Below are positions 44,158 through 54,953 of a DNA stretch of 64,000 nt, one piece after another. Location of the stretch: NCBI GenBank assembly GCA_031771865.1, contig JASISA010000022.1, forward strand, positions 2,418,001 through 2,482,000. Reading direction: 5' to 3'. Both the position numbers and the translations under genes were made by a program. How positions within the stretch are numbered: the first letter of the stretch is position 1; every line of letters begins with the position of its first letter. Under the pieces are notes generated by a model. That model was not told the origin of the DNA, ran no database searches, and worked only from the letters and a program-made list of their open reading frames with translations. The stretch comes from Nothophaeocryptopus gaeumannii. Its lineage: Eukaryota; Ascomycota; Dothideomycetes; Mycosphaerellales; Mycosphaerellaceae.

Positions 44158-45596
44158 ATGCCTAATATGGGCTCGTTCATGAAGGGAAAGCTTTCAAAGC
44201 GCTTTTACGAAGTCCTCGTGCTGTTGCGAGTTCTTGGTCAAGTTCAAGGAGAAAAAGTAGCGGGGCCGCCGCCAAGAGACGGCAATCCGGACGACCTCGA
44301 TGCCGTGCAGATGCGTAGAAAAGTCTTGTACCACCTTTGCGTAATGTGCGATTTCGCAAAGGGAGGTGACACGGTGACGGCAATGGCCATCCAGAAGCTA
44401 CCAAGCAGGCCGGTATATTGGGTAGCGACCAATGGGCATCTACCTAAGATCAAGTTGTTCCTGGAGGAAGTGCTCGAGATGCTCCAGGCTCGGGCAGTAT
44501 CAAATCCGCCAGAAGATGATACGGGGTTTGAGGATCAGCTTTTCCAGATGTTCGTTGCCTTCCAAAGTAAACGCATCAAAACTTACTCAGGATGGTTGCG
44601 GCACTCTGTCTGTGATGAGCTTAAGAGGATTGCTCGTTGGCCAAACAGCAGTGGAGACACACGTGGTACGTATTCTGTACCGTTTGCGAGACTGCTTAAC
44701 AGCTTATGTGTGCGTTAGCGTATGCTGGATGGTTGACACGATTCGAGTCGGCTTTAGAAACATCGCACGTCGTACTTCCGATATCAGAGCTGGCATGGGC
44801 AGAGCGCCATTCACGATTCCTTCGTGTTGACTTCGATCCGGTGACTTCGCTACCAACCAAAGTGGAAAACACCTCAAGGATAAACCTCCGCCACTATATT
44901 GGCCGACTGTGTGCGCCTAGACGTGCCGCCAAATTGGTTTCATATGCTGCCACCACTCAAGGAGACATGTTCCTAGATTTCAGTATTCGCGGTCAAGAGA
45001 CAGGTCCTCCGTCGCAACGGCCTAGTACTCACCCCGGGCTTACACTCGAAGGCATCTCAGGACGCATGTTCTCTAATAGCGCTAACGAGCTGAGCCAGTT
45101 CCGTGTAGCACTACAGTCGCTGGAGAGTAAAGGCCACATCATGGATCGTATCCTGAATCACTACAATGACAAAGCTTGGCACCCGCGTGTCCATGCTGAG
45201 CTAGCATTGCTTGAGGCGCTACACTTTAGCCAGATCCAGTACTTCGACGACGATAAGTACATCGCCTGCAGTAAGCCAGCATGCTTTTGCTGTTACCATC
45301 ACATCTGTGCGCATCCTGGATCCTTCGAGCGTCCGCCATGCCATAATAAGGTTTATCTGGCCTGGCAGCCTCCTGCGCTCGATTCAAAGAGCGGCGAGAA
45401 ACGCTTTAGCGAACAACGCGATGTTATGAACAAGCTGATCGAGCAATTGAGGCTGTCGGTCATTGGAAAGGTCCTCAATGCGCACCACCATACAAGATGG
45501 CATCCGGATTCGAGTACGGGAATTACTCCGATGCAGGGGTCTTGTTGGTCCGGTAGGTATGGTAATAAGGCCTCCTACCATACTGACCAAGTTTAG
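44158..45596 (+). CDS. OTT_1508-like deaminase-domain protein, 3' end replaced by transposon
   Basis: Exons 44158-44665 and 44719-45596 (intron GTACGT...GTTAG, phase 1), 461 aa as read. The C-terminal third carries the zinc-site signature of the deaminase superfamily: WHPRVHAELALLEAL (His-Ala-Glu) and IACSKPACFCCYHHICAHPG (Cys-x2-Cys), followed by RPPCHNKVYLAWQPP. This layout is the OTT_1508-like deaminase family, common in fungi and of unknown substrate. The N-terminal region is helical and unclassified, and the true start could lie further upstream. The last 21 or so codons (from MQGSCWSG) lie inside the hAT element that begins at 45534, so the natural C-terminus is lost. The catalytic motifs precede the break, so a chimeric protein could still be made. 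Confidence 0.72.
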
Positions 45597-47435
45597 CATG
45601 TGATCATACCATCTATACCGTTGGTTACCGACTTATTGTAGGTGAATATAGCCATCTATTCGACCTCGTCGTCGCCCTGGTTGTTGTTCACGACATCAGC
45701 AATATCCTCATTTATCAGCAGGTCCTCAGCCGTCTTGAAGTCCTCAACTATCTTATCTTCCTCGTCAAACGCAGCCAGCAGTATGCCCTCTTTATCCTTG
45801 TGTTTAGGCTGCGGGGTCCCCACCAGTCTCGTAGACACATACACGCTTCTCGACGTCCTTGGCTCGTTGAATCATGTAAAGAAGGAGTTCCAGCGCGTGG
45901 CGTTGTTGAGAACAAGCTGAAGTTGTAGAATTAGCATGTGAAGCTCGGAGGTGCCTTGCGGTATAGAAATCGTCATCGAAAAGAGCGACACTTGGTTGGC
46001 TTAGTCGCCGCCAGCGCCGTGTTTAACGCGTGCGGGTTAGCCAACCAAACACTCTGGACACAGTGGACCGGAGTCCGCTGAGCGCGGGGTGCACGATCCT
46101 CAACTTTCGAGCTTCTGAACTTACTTACCTTAAGCACATTGTATTTCGACCATTTTCCACCCATCTTGATTGCAGCAAACGCCTCCAACCTCTGTGGCGA
46201 CGACCGAATATAGCGGATGATATTATGGAGCTTTCAACTGCTCCGCGACCGCGCCAGAACAGATCCACAGCCTCGAAAGCGCCTTTGCCGATTTTCGCTT
46301 CAAGATCGGTCAGTGCTTTGCCAGCACCTTTGCCCATGATGAGAGCTCTGGCAACGAGGTTTATAATGTGTCCAAGACATCGTAGACGGCGCTGCTTGAT
46401 CTGCTTCTCATTCATGTTCGGCCAGAGCTTCTTACACACGTAGGAGACGGCGACATCGTTCGACTTCGCGTTATCCGAGATGAAGTATCCTATTACGTGA
46501 ACGTCACTCAGCGCCGATGCCAGCTCCCCCGTGAGCTTCAACACGAAGGAGTTATACTCGTAGAGAATCCACTTCCGAATCGTCGAGGCTGCGGCCGGTA
46601 GCAGCAGTCAATAGCTGGGTTGCGGGCATTATGAGCTCGCGAAAGTACTGGTTCTCGACCATGTTGAAGGCGATCTGGCAGTACACAACCCACAGCAACA
46701 ACGCGGACTTGAACTCGTTGTAACGAGTCTTCGTTACTAGGGTATGAAAGTCCTGAGCGCTCTCGATCGTTTGCTGACTGCCGCTGGACTTCACGACTTT
46801 CTCGCCCTTGCTATTAATGCTGTGGTGTTGAGACGGGTGATGTAGAGCGCCTCGAGTTCCATTCAAGACGTTCAACTGCTGATGCCGGCCTTCTTTTTCG
46901 CAGAGATAGCAGTAGTATACCCGCACGTTATCCGAACGCAGCAGCGCTTCGCCAAACTGCCAGGCTGGACTCCATGTCTTTCGATCCTCACCAACACCTT
47001 GTTGATGCTTCTTGAGGCGCGCATACTCGGTCTTTCTAAGCTCGAAGGTATCCGGATGAGAAGAGGCGCAGTAATTGGGGTTCTGTTCGCATAAGACGAT
47101 AGTAGCTTCAGAGCTACCAACACCTAGCCACGACAACACGCTGGGCATGGCGAGATACGACAGTATGAGATATTGGTAAAGAGATGGGAAGATTGGATAC
47201 ATTCACGGCGAAAACGCGTCGATTTTTCCCATACGCGTACCGCCCTTGGCGCCGGCGAGTATGCCGACTGGCTGCGCAATGGATACCGAGATAGGAAGTT
47301 GGTAACCATGGTTACCGGTAGCATTTACTCACCAGCTACCATATTGACCGGTAAGCATGTGATTGCCCTACTGACTATACTATTGGTTACCAATAACCAG
47401 GTTCTACCATCTATACCGGACCAACAAGACCCCTG
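45534..47435 (-). mobile_element. hAT element copy A (1902 bp), internally deleted
   Basis: Bounded by 22-bp perfect inverted repeats beginning CAGGGGTCTTGTTGGTCC and ending CGGTA, at 45534 and, reversed, 47435. Subterminal GGTAACC/ACCGGT motifs lie within the terminal 150 bp. It carries a minus-strand hAT transposase relic. The flanking 8-mers are CTCCGATG (45526-45533) and CTCCCTAC (47436-47443), which do not form a target duplication. Copy B at 56125-58029 is nearly identical in the opposite orientation; the few differences I see are mostly single-base indels. At 1.9 kb it is shorter than autonomous hAT elements. Confidence 0.87.
45656..47202 (-). pseudogene. hAT transposase relic (copy A)
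   Basis: From ATG 47202 a 216-aa frame holds a BED-type zinc-finger region (WQFGEALLRSDNVRVYYCYLCEKEG, then LNVLNGTRGALHHPSQHH). After a frame change near 46548 comes catalytic-core sequence: VIGYFISDNAKSNDVAVSYV and RRLRCLGHIINLVARAL. Beyond an intron-like or rearranged stretch near 45.95-46.1 kb lie NNATRWNSFF-type sequence and an acidic tail (DIADVVNNNQGDDEVE). The C-terminal hATC dimerisation domain is absent, so it should not be active alone. Confidence 0.75.
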
Positions 47436-47510
47436 CTCCCTACTATCCGTAAGGATAGGGGGAGTTGGGTAGGACATCGTGAATAGCACCTAAGGGTAGG
47501 CGCTACGTAG
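47436..47510 (-). other. Detached 5' leader of the gypsy element
   Basis: 75 bp between the displaced LTR and hAT copy A. Its outermost 8 bp, read in reverse complement (GTAGGGAG), equal the 8 bp immediately right of hAT copy B (58030-58037), where the gypsy gag region resumes. No TGG-type tRNA primer-binding site is evident directly after the LTR. Confidence 0.7.
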
Positions 47511-47826
47511 TGTCACGGGCCGGAGTCGGGAAGTAGGTTGCTAATCACAAACGGTACAGGGAGCTACGGACAGGTTGGATAGACACTGTATTAACCATAT
47601 AGGTCAATCCTATTGACAGGACGTAGCGCAAAGAGTCGAAGACCGGATCTTTGCGCGTCGAGAAGAAACTCTTCTCCGGGTCTTGGCAGAGTCACGTGGC
47701 TCTGTCACATGATGCTAGTTGAGCCCCGAGGCTCGGCCGAAGTTCATCCGGATGCTTGGTACACTACCAAGCATCCAAACCACGTGCATCCAGGTGTTCA
47801 GGTGTCACCGGGCCACGCCCGTGACA
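47511..47826 (-). repeat. Displaced, inverted 5' LTR of the Ty3/gypsy element (316 bp)
   Basis: Read on the minus strand it begins TGTCACGGGCGTGGCCC and ends GGCCCGTGACA, with 10-bp inverted ends and TG...CA termini. The first 152 nt equal the LTR at 63849-64000 base for base by my reading. Confidence 0.88.
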
Positions 47827-48487
47827 CCTATACCTATAAACAATAGAGGTATATTAATTAGAGTATCTAGCGAGATTAGTCTTAGGCTCTACGACCCGCC
47901 TCTCTCTAGACTATAGCTCGCTTTAGTTCCTAGTATAGCCGGAAGTATATCTCGTTTATATCGCGCTACTCTAGCTCTCCTTAGTATATATCGTGTTCCT
48001 AGAGTAGGAGGACCTTTTACTCTTATACCTACGATTCTAAGCGCTATAGTTACTACTAAAAGCAACGTGTTTTACGCTACCCTTAGAGTCGCTAGTCTTA
48101 TCAAGTTAATAAGAGGAGTAGAATATCTTAAATAGACGTCTGGATACTTATTATAGGCTCTAAACCTACTTATACGAAAGCTCTAAGGTAAGTTTAGACG
48201 TAAGTAAGCGATAGTAGGTTTCGTCTTTATTAGAGCTTATAGATAAGACCTATACTAACTAATAGCTAAAAGCAAATACTTATTAATCGCGCCGTTAGTC
48301 GACTTATAATAGCTCTGAAATCGTATATCTCCTATATCGATAGTATAGTACAAAGTCCTAGTAGTATCTAAAACTTCGTTTCTATAGGTAAAGTTAATAG
48401 GAGGAGGCTATAAGATTAATGCTTATAGTAGCTAATAGTAACTATACTTTATTGGAATCTTAGGTAACCTAGGTACAATAAGCTCTA
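47827..48487. other. RIP-mutated TA-rich block
   Basis: Over about 47.85-48.45 kb the dinucleotides CA and TG are nearly absent (a handful each) while TA is extremely common and CG is retained. This is the signature of repeat-induced point mutation, which turns CpA to TpA in duplicated DNA. No open frame survives. It is presumably a dead transposon whose identity is erased, into which the gypsy element inserted. Confidence 0.75.
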
Positions 48488-48587
48488 CGAAGCTCCCTAT
48501 ACTATAGTACCCTCTAACACGATATATTTATTAGGATATTTTACTATTGTATTTGAAACCTAGTCTTACTTTCCTCTTCTTTACGAG
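48488..48587 (+). repeat. 100-bp direct repeat, copy 1 (RIP-mutated)
   Basis: Begins CGAAGCTCC and ends TCTTCTTTACGAG. It matches 48974-49070 along its length with scattered changes, several of which are C/G in copy 2 against T/A here. Confidence 0.65.
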
Positions 48588-48973
48588 CTGAAAGAGTCTA
48601 TACTTAGCATGTTTTAGCAGGGTGCAGCTGAGACCAAAAATCTTAAGTATGCCGGAGCTATCTCGTTTCCATTTCCTCGTAGAAGTGGCATTCTGGCATC
48701 CCCGCACAAGGAAAGATCATCCCCGCTAGCTTTGCTGCTATCCCCGATGTGGAAAATGCTTGCAGCATAGACCAACAACACTCCTTTCTGCGAGTTTAAC
48801 GAACTCAGTGCTTTGATTGGCTGCACTTTCATTGGGTTTCCTCAGAGCCGGGAGGGAAACCAGCACATCCCCGAAAAAACTCAAACTCGCAGACATGTCT
48901 AGGAAGCCAAGATAGATACCGGAGTAGGCCGGATGTTTCCCAAACGTTCATGCTGGCTATAGGGCAGGCTCCC

Positions 48974-49070
48974 CGAAGCTCCTCATACTGTAGTACCCTC
49001 CGACACGATATATCTAGGATGTTTTAATATCATATTTGAAACCGAATCTTGCTTTCCTCTTCTTTGCGAG
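48974..49070 (+). repeat. 100-bp direct repeat, copy 2
   Basis: Begins CGAAGCTCC and ends TCTTCTTTGCGAG. The 386 bp between the copies contain several ATCCCCG words but no open reading frame. The pair could be termini of a small retroelement or a local duplication. Neither copy has clear TG...CA ends. Confidence 0.6.
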
Positions 49071-50486
49071 CAATACAAATATTTCAGCCTCGCCTATGCT
49101 TACCTTTGCTAAACAACCTCACTCTATCACTAAAGGCAACACGACACACGGCTACGAACTACTACAATATATAGAACGAGCAAGTTACAAAAAGGTACAA
49201 GCCACTTATATCCTAGCTCATTGCCTCTGACATATATACTAATTTCAACGATTGATTAGGATGCTCTCTATACGGATTGTAATGTTATGGCTTTTAGCTA
49301 TTCCACTTGCTTTCGCAATAGGAATCGGCCCGATATGCGACGCCAGCCTTGTATGCAGATGCTGTACCCTCTCAAATGTAGGATATAATTCCGTTCGGCG
49401 ATTAGTATAACTTAGGCTAACCCGACAATTTAGGATCGCAGGGGTTGGTACCACACGGATTCAACGGGCACATGTTATTGTTCAAAAGACGCATTGGGTT
49501 GTGGGAGTTGTACCTAGTATTAGGAAGATGAAGATCAATCTCTCCTACGACCTATCGGTGTCGCCGATAGCACCGCTACTCGAAGTGGCCAGTAGCGAGA
49601 CGGTAGCAAGACGGTGGCAAGGTGGTAATACTGGACATCGCTTCAACAGCGTGTTATATATACAGTCCTTACAGCCATAGTTAGGTTGGTCAATTATCAT
49701 GAGTAGTCGAGCGCATCTACAAGGAGGAACACGTCCTCGTATGGCTCGAAGCCTCCGATTAGGTGCCTCGAACAAAACTCGCGACTAGGGGGGGCAACGC
49801 GACGATCGATCGGCCGCCAAGACTGTCCCTACCGTGACGTTATCTTCAGGCCTGAGGTGGAGAGGGTATGCCCTTGGTCGAGGATCGGATTGTGTCCGAG
49901 CGGATTCAGTCGTAGTGATCACGGATACAGTTCTTGCATCTCAATCGCCTTGCTCTCACACTGTGCAGGTCGCAGCGTTGTCGGGACGCTAGTCGACCGG
50001 GGCCAGGAGTGCGAGAGGGGGAGGGGCGGACTTCTCAGAATCCGTATTCGAGGACCCTGAAACCCGATCGACGTCCGGCCGCCCAGGACACTGCCCTGCG
50101 ATGTCGGGGGACCGAAACGGGCAACGGGGGCGCCAACGTCGTCCGCGGACGTGAGCAGCGCCCAGAGCGGACGGGTCTTCGTGCTATTTAGATCGTCCCG
50201 CCGTAGGTGCTCTTCGAACGCCCTCCCAACAGCACAAAGCCTTCGCTCAGTGGACCCGCTACGTTTACTTCTGACCGTGTACCTCAATCAATCAGGGCCT
50301 ATGATCCTACAGGTGGTTCTCGTTCCAAATCCCTTTCCTCGAAGCCGTGCGAGGATTCCACAAGCTTGTCGAATGCGGGGACATCAGATACCGCAGCAGT
50401 GAAAGACGTCGCCCGGTCGCCCAACAAGGAGGAGGCCAAATCCGCCCGGCCAAAACGACCGCGCACAGTCGGATGCATGTTCTTAG
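49071..50486. other. Intergenic / transposon debris, composition shifts
   Basis: 1.4 kb without a supported gene. 49071-49480 is AT-rich, while 49970-50180 is strongly GC-rich. Open frames at 49857-50402 and 50207-50596 are in conflicting registers and unrecognised. The abrupt change in composition suggests joined fragments of different origin. Confidence 0.4.
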
Positions 50487-51512
50487 CTAGTAGTACAAGA
50501 TGTGGAAGACCATTTGCATCAGTGTGTATTCGTATCCGTACGCTGGCAAAATCCTTTCAACCATTTCAAGCCAATCTGGCTGGAATCGACCCATAATAAT
50601 TGAGTGACAATACTCCCAATATTCGGGATACCACCCTGAGGTCTCCCAATCAATAAGTGAGATATCAAAGGATCCGCTACCATCCTCCTTACTTCCTATC
50701 CTTTGAATTATGATGTTTTTCGGCTGTAGATCGCCATGTGTTAGCACGGTACGGTGACCGTTGAAAGCTTCCGAGAAAAGGCGTCGCAGGAAGTTCAAAT
50801 AAGACGGGTGCATGTTGGGCATTGTGGCCAGTTTGCGTAGTAGCCCTTCGTTAAATGCGGCCTCGTTTTCGAAAGGACCCGACATTAGTGGATTAGGGCC
50901 GTCGGGACCCCAGAGCATGCCATGAGCACATGCTTTCACTTGAATGAGGTTGGCTTGCCCAGCACGCACCACGCTGGTGCCTGAGGCACCAGCGTGTCTT
51001 GGCACACACTGGTATGCAGAATTAGATCTCCCCAATACAACACTGTGTGCATCACACGCAGTATGTCACCAACCTATTAGTTTCATGTCTTTCCTGCCGA
51101 CGGAGCCCAGGTATCCCGGCTCTGGTATGTCGCGTAGTTCGTCCACCGCGTTCTTAATCAGCCGCGCAACATCGCCCTTCTCCTTTCGCGTAAGAGACGG
51201 TAGCAGGCTCTCGAGCGTTTGCCCCGGCACCAAGTCCTTAACAACGAAGTTCTGCTGCGTGACTAGGTCCGTCGAAGTCCCGTAAACTTTGGGTACCGGA
51301 ACATCGCTATGCTCTGCGACATACTGCATCGTCTCCGCCTCCAGCAGACTAACTTGTCGTCCATATTTGGCTACAAGTTGTTCGTCGAGTTTTGCAACAT
51401 TGTGGGCGGAATCGTGAGACGATAGAAGCGTGGTAGCTGCTAGGATGTCGATCGTAGATGGTAGTTGGTACATTGTTGCTGGATAGCGGATCGCAAATCG
51501 CACAAGCTGCAA
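50487..51512 (-). CDS. APH-type phosphotransferase (aminoglycoside phosphotransferase-like kinase)
   Basis: Exons 51074-51512 and 50487-50932 on the minus strand; intron 50933-51073 (GTTGGT...AAAG, phase 1), 294 aa. Kinase-like fold: an N-lobe EAETMQYVAEHSDVPVPKVYG and NFVVKDLVPGQTL. The catalytic loop is VLTHGDLQPKNIIIQ (His-Gly-Asp...Asn) and the metal site LIDWETSGWYPEYWEY (Asp). These are complete, so the protein may be active. Fungal APH-like genes are numerous, with unknown small-molecule or protein substrates. The intron is longer than its neighbours and contains a perfect 12-bp-arm hairpin. The ATG at 51512 is the first available; an internal Met at residue 14 is an alternative. Confidence 0.78.
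50970..50996. repeat. Perfect hairpin within the APH intron
   Basis: CACGCTGGTGCC, a 3-nt loop TGA, then GGCACCAGCGTG: 12-bp arms without mismatch. Confidence 0.7.
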
Positions 51513-52106
51513 CGTCTGGAAGTGAGCCGCTTGTCCAGCGTTGCTTCCGGCGTGTATTCAGTAGTGTGAAGCCTGCAGGTAATGCGAGCGGAAGGATTTG
51601 GGTGGAATGGTACGATCGGCTAGTTCGTTTTGTCTAATAGCAATTGTTTGTACAGGTCGCAGCATGGGAAAGCTCAAACGGTAGACAATGTACATTGCTG
51701 AGTCATCAGTTTTCGCGATGTGACAAAGTCAGCACGTGACCCTTCGCACGTCATGAATATATGTACACAGCGAGTACGTCAAGTTTTGGAGTTCAGTTGT
51801 CCGATCGAACGTATACACGTCTTCAACGACATCCCTCCCGTCGACAATGACGAGCACCATAGAATACGCAGCGCTACTCGTAGAGGCGCTCTAACTATTG
51901 TAAAGCATAACGACACGGCGTTCGTCAATACCTGCGCTAACAACGCTCTCAAGGTTCGTAGTACTACTGTATGTATCACGGCCGTCCCCTTCCCTTCTCG
52001 ATCGTTCCTTAGTAACGTGCTCTAGGCTGAAGCTCCGGCGTACTAATACCTCGACCTTCATACCAAGACCCACGTTCTCACGGGCGCGGCCGAAATCCCT
52101 CTCCAA
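51513..52106. other. Intergenic, no supported gene
   Basis: About 600 bp; the frames at 51720-52025 (plus) and 51779-51979 (minus) overlap each other and match nothing known to me. Parts may be LINE debris adjoining the next feature. Confidence 0.35.
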
Positions 52107-52681
52107 TCACGAGGCGACAACACCGCTATTTGGAAGGCATGGGTCCCACGATGTAGCTAAGCCTCCAGGCGAGTTTGCATCCATGGTCTCTCCAATAGTG
52201 TTCAGTAGGGCAATCGGCCGGTATGCCTTTGGTACTGTGTAGAACCAATCGTCTTTCCCCGGATTCGTAGTCCTACTGTAGTAAAATGTGGAGGACAGCA
52301 TCCGAGCTCGAGGCTCTAATTGTATATGTTTGTCGGATGCGGGACTAATAGGCTAACCGCCGCTTGTAGAGCTCTGTTCGGTACGCTGTCCGGTCTGGGG
52401 GCCTTGAGTGGTTGAGATGCTTTTACCGCTTCTAGTACCTCCTTCTTGGTAATCGGCGTTAACTGTGGAGACATTGGTGGAGGCTTGGCCGTCGTAGAGA
52501 TAGGAGAACTTGCGATGAACCTTCTACTGTTTTGCATTTCCGACGAGACATGGTTGTTTGCCTTTGGGTTGCTCTCGGGTACAACCCCATCTTTTGATAA
52601 GTCCAGGTAGACGAAAAAGCTGCTGGCGGGTAAGGCGTCAGGCAGAAATTGTGCCTGAGGCGCTCCATGAGACAGGGTCAC
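52107..52681 (-). pseudogene. LINE-type reverse transcriptase fragment
   Basis: Two minus-strand frames hold the N-terminal part of a non-LTR reverse transcriptase: LTPITKKEVLEAVKASQPLK then APRPDSVPNRALQAAVSLL (52316-52681), and PGKDDWFYTVPKAYRPIALL (52107-52301). The order and spacing match Tad1/I-type fungal LINEs. The YADD catalytic motif and everything downstream are missing, and the frame is broken between the pieces. Confidence 0.78.
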
Positions 52682-52800
52682 GTGGGGTCTCCATCAACTC
52701 TCTCGAACCTCCCCTCGCACAAGCCATGCTCTCTTTCTCTCCACTTGTCTGTCCCCATCCCGTGCCATTTAGTATCTGGATGAATTTGTAAGGAGTCACT

Positions 52801-53577
52801 ATGGCGGACGAGGAAAGCCAAATGGACGAGGAAAGCCGGATGATATACGCATACGAGCCGAAAGGAGTGCAATCTATTCTCGCCATCGGTAGCACCAGCT
52901 TCATCGGTGAAATCGGAAACAATATGGTCTTGAAGTATCCACACGTTCCATAAGAAAGATCGGCAATTGAGCATGAGTCACAAATATACGACATTCTGGG
53001 CGCCCACCCGCGAGTTTTGCGATCTTACGGTTTAAATGAATCAGGTCTACGCCTTGCCAAAGCTGCGAATGGCACACTGCGGGATTTCTTGAAGACAGAA
53101 CACGTTATTCAAGACAAGTTGAAATGGGTACGACAACTAGCTGAGGCCGTGGAGTACATTCATACCAAGGATGTATTTCATTGCGACATCAGTCCCCGAA
53201 ATTGCTTCATCACGGCGGAACGAGATCTACAGCTCGGGGACTTTCAGGGAAGATATCAGGCACCGGATGGCTCTATATACGATAGGCTAAGCTGGGAAGG
53301 GGCAAAAGCTTGTTTACCACGAAGTCCCTCAAGAGTGCACCATAACTCCGATCTCTTCGCTGTTGGGAGCATAGTCTACGAGATTATGACAGGGCACGAG
53401 CCTTATGAGGACCGGCATAGTATCGATGACATGGAGAGGATTGAGGACCTTTATAGGGAAGGGGTGTTTCCGAATACGGACGGCATTATGGCTCAATGCG
53501 TGATTGAGAAATGTTGGCGGCAGCTCTACTCATCCGCTCATCATTGTGTGTTGGAATTAGCAGCTATTGAGGCCTAG
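52801..53577 (+). pseudogene. Protein-kinase-like gene with an in-frame stop
   Basis: From ATG 52801 the frame gives ILAIGSTSFIGEIGNNMVLK (N-lobe with VLK lysine) and stops at TAA 52951-52953, after KYPHVP. The same frame resumes without shift: ERSAIEHESQIYDILG (helix C Glu), LRDFLKTEH, then VFHCDISPRNCFI (catalytic loop, HCD for HRD), LQLGDFQG (DFG altered to DFQ) and HHNSDLFAVGSIVYEIMTGH. A single base separates this from an open gene of about 258 codons. It could be a young pseudogene, a polymorphism or an error. The DFQG substitution points to weak or absent kinase activity in any case. Confidence 0.68.
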
Positions 53578-54235
53578 ACAGAGACGATCTTCCAACCATC
53601 GTGAATGAGTCACCAGCATGCAATCCCCAGGCCTATGTTCTATCGATGGCACTTCTGCGCTTGAAAAGATTCAAGAAGGTTGGCGTGTTGCTCAGGTCGG
53701 GCGTCGGGCGGAGGATCCGTCTCTCAGTATCGTTCCTGTTTCATATCAGCGGTTAGCGTTCGCAAAAATCTAAATACAACAAGATCTAGATGTACCTTGT
53801 TATGGGAATTTCCCTAGCATGTAGGACAGATACCACCACGCTTGGTGCTTTGTGCCATATGCTGATCTGTCCAGGTCGGACATACCCTAGGACATGGGCA
53901 CATTAAATTGGTTTGGAATCGGTGCTTTGACGTATCAGTGCAGTTGGTACAAACATAGTCTGAATCTGTCGAGTGCACATGTTGCGGTCGATGTCGATGG
54001 AACAATTAACCAATGTGTCGTGCGAACTCAAAATTGCACAGTCACTGTCTCTTTATCTCTTGTGGGCAGTCGACATTACGACAGATGACAGGCTATGCCG
54101 CCAATCGTACGCAAAAGATACCCTTGTGACCTCAGAGCTTGGCCTTGCTTTTAGGGACTGCAGCTGCAGTCGTCGAGAGGCGCTCGGTTCTGTAAGGGTG
54201 CAGCGGCTGTTGATGGATTATAGAGGTGAACGCGT
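53578..54235. other. Intergenic, no supported gene
   Basis: About 660 bp; short frames on both strands without family resemblance. Confidence 0.4.
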
Positions 54236-54349
54236 CGCTAGACATTGAGGAAGCCGCTAGACATTGAAGGAGCCGCTAGACATTGGAGGAGCCGCTAGAC
54301 AATCAGGGAACCGCTGAACGTCCAGGGAGCCGCTTGTCATTCAAGGAGC
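54236..54349 (+). repeat. 19-bp minisatellite, six units
   Basis: Units start at 54236, 54255, 54274, 54293, 54312 and 54331. The first three are nearly identical (CGCTAGACATTGAGGAAGC type) and the last three progressively diverged. The period is not a multiple of three and no open frame spans it. Confidence 0.85.
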
Positions 54350-54953
54350 GGCTGGGATGGCTGCAGTTGCAAGTGGAGAGTCGCCGCCATGGTCATGAGC
54401 ACATAATCATCAAGCCAGGGAGTGGCTTTGAGAGTGAGGCCGGGTAGGGAGCCGCTAGAGAGTGCTCTACCGATGTATCAAGTACCTTACCATGATGGCG
54501 ACTGTTTTGCCAAGATCGTGAGACCAGAAGAATGCACACAACTGTGAGTATAAGTGAAAGCCAGACACCAGTTCAACTCAAACAGCAGCGACAGCCTCGA
54601 ATATCTCAGCTGTAAAAGACGTGCGACTATACGAAAGTGGAATAGAGCTGCGACCACTTGAGATACACTGTGCGTGCATGGTGCATCAAGTATCCAGAGA
54701 CTCATAAACGATGTCCCGCGAATGTTGTTGCAATAGAGTATCGGTTGCATGAAAGTTGGTGAGCACATTACGATCTCCACAAGGCACATGCTAACGGGAG
54801 TCGTCGACGAGACGTGGTCAGTATACCTAGTCGGCAACGGTATATGCTGCTAATGTCGCGGAACATGTGCATATCTGAAGGGCAATGACGAAAAGGATTT
54901 TGAGAGGCGAAGAAAGGCTGGATACAAAGTGAATCTGAAGGACTTCTCGCATT
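54350..54953. other. Intergenic, no supported gene
   Basis: About 600 bp between the minisatellite and the copia LTR; the minus frames at 54487-54837 and 54768-55019 look non-coding. Confidence 0.4.

Noticed and set aside
47173..47472. 99-aa plus-strand open frame at the right end of hAT copy A
   Set aside because: Antisense to the transposase start and running through the terminal repeat into gypsy leader; no protein resemblance.
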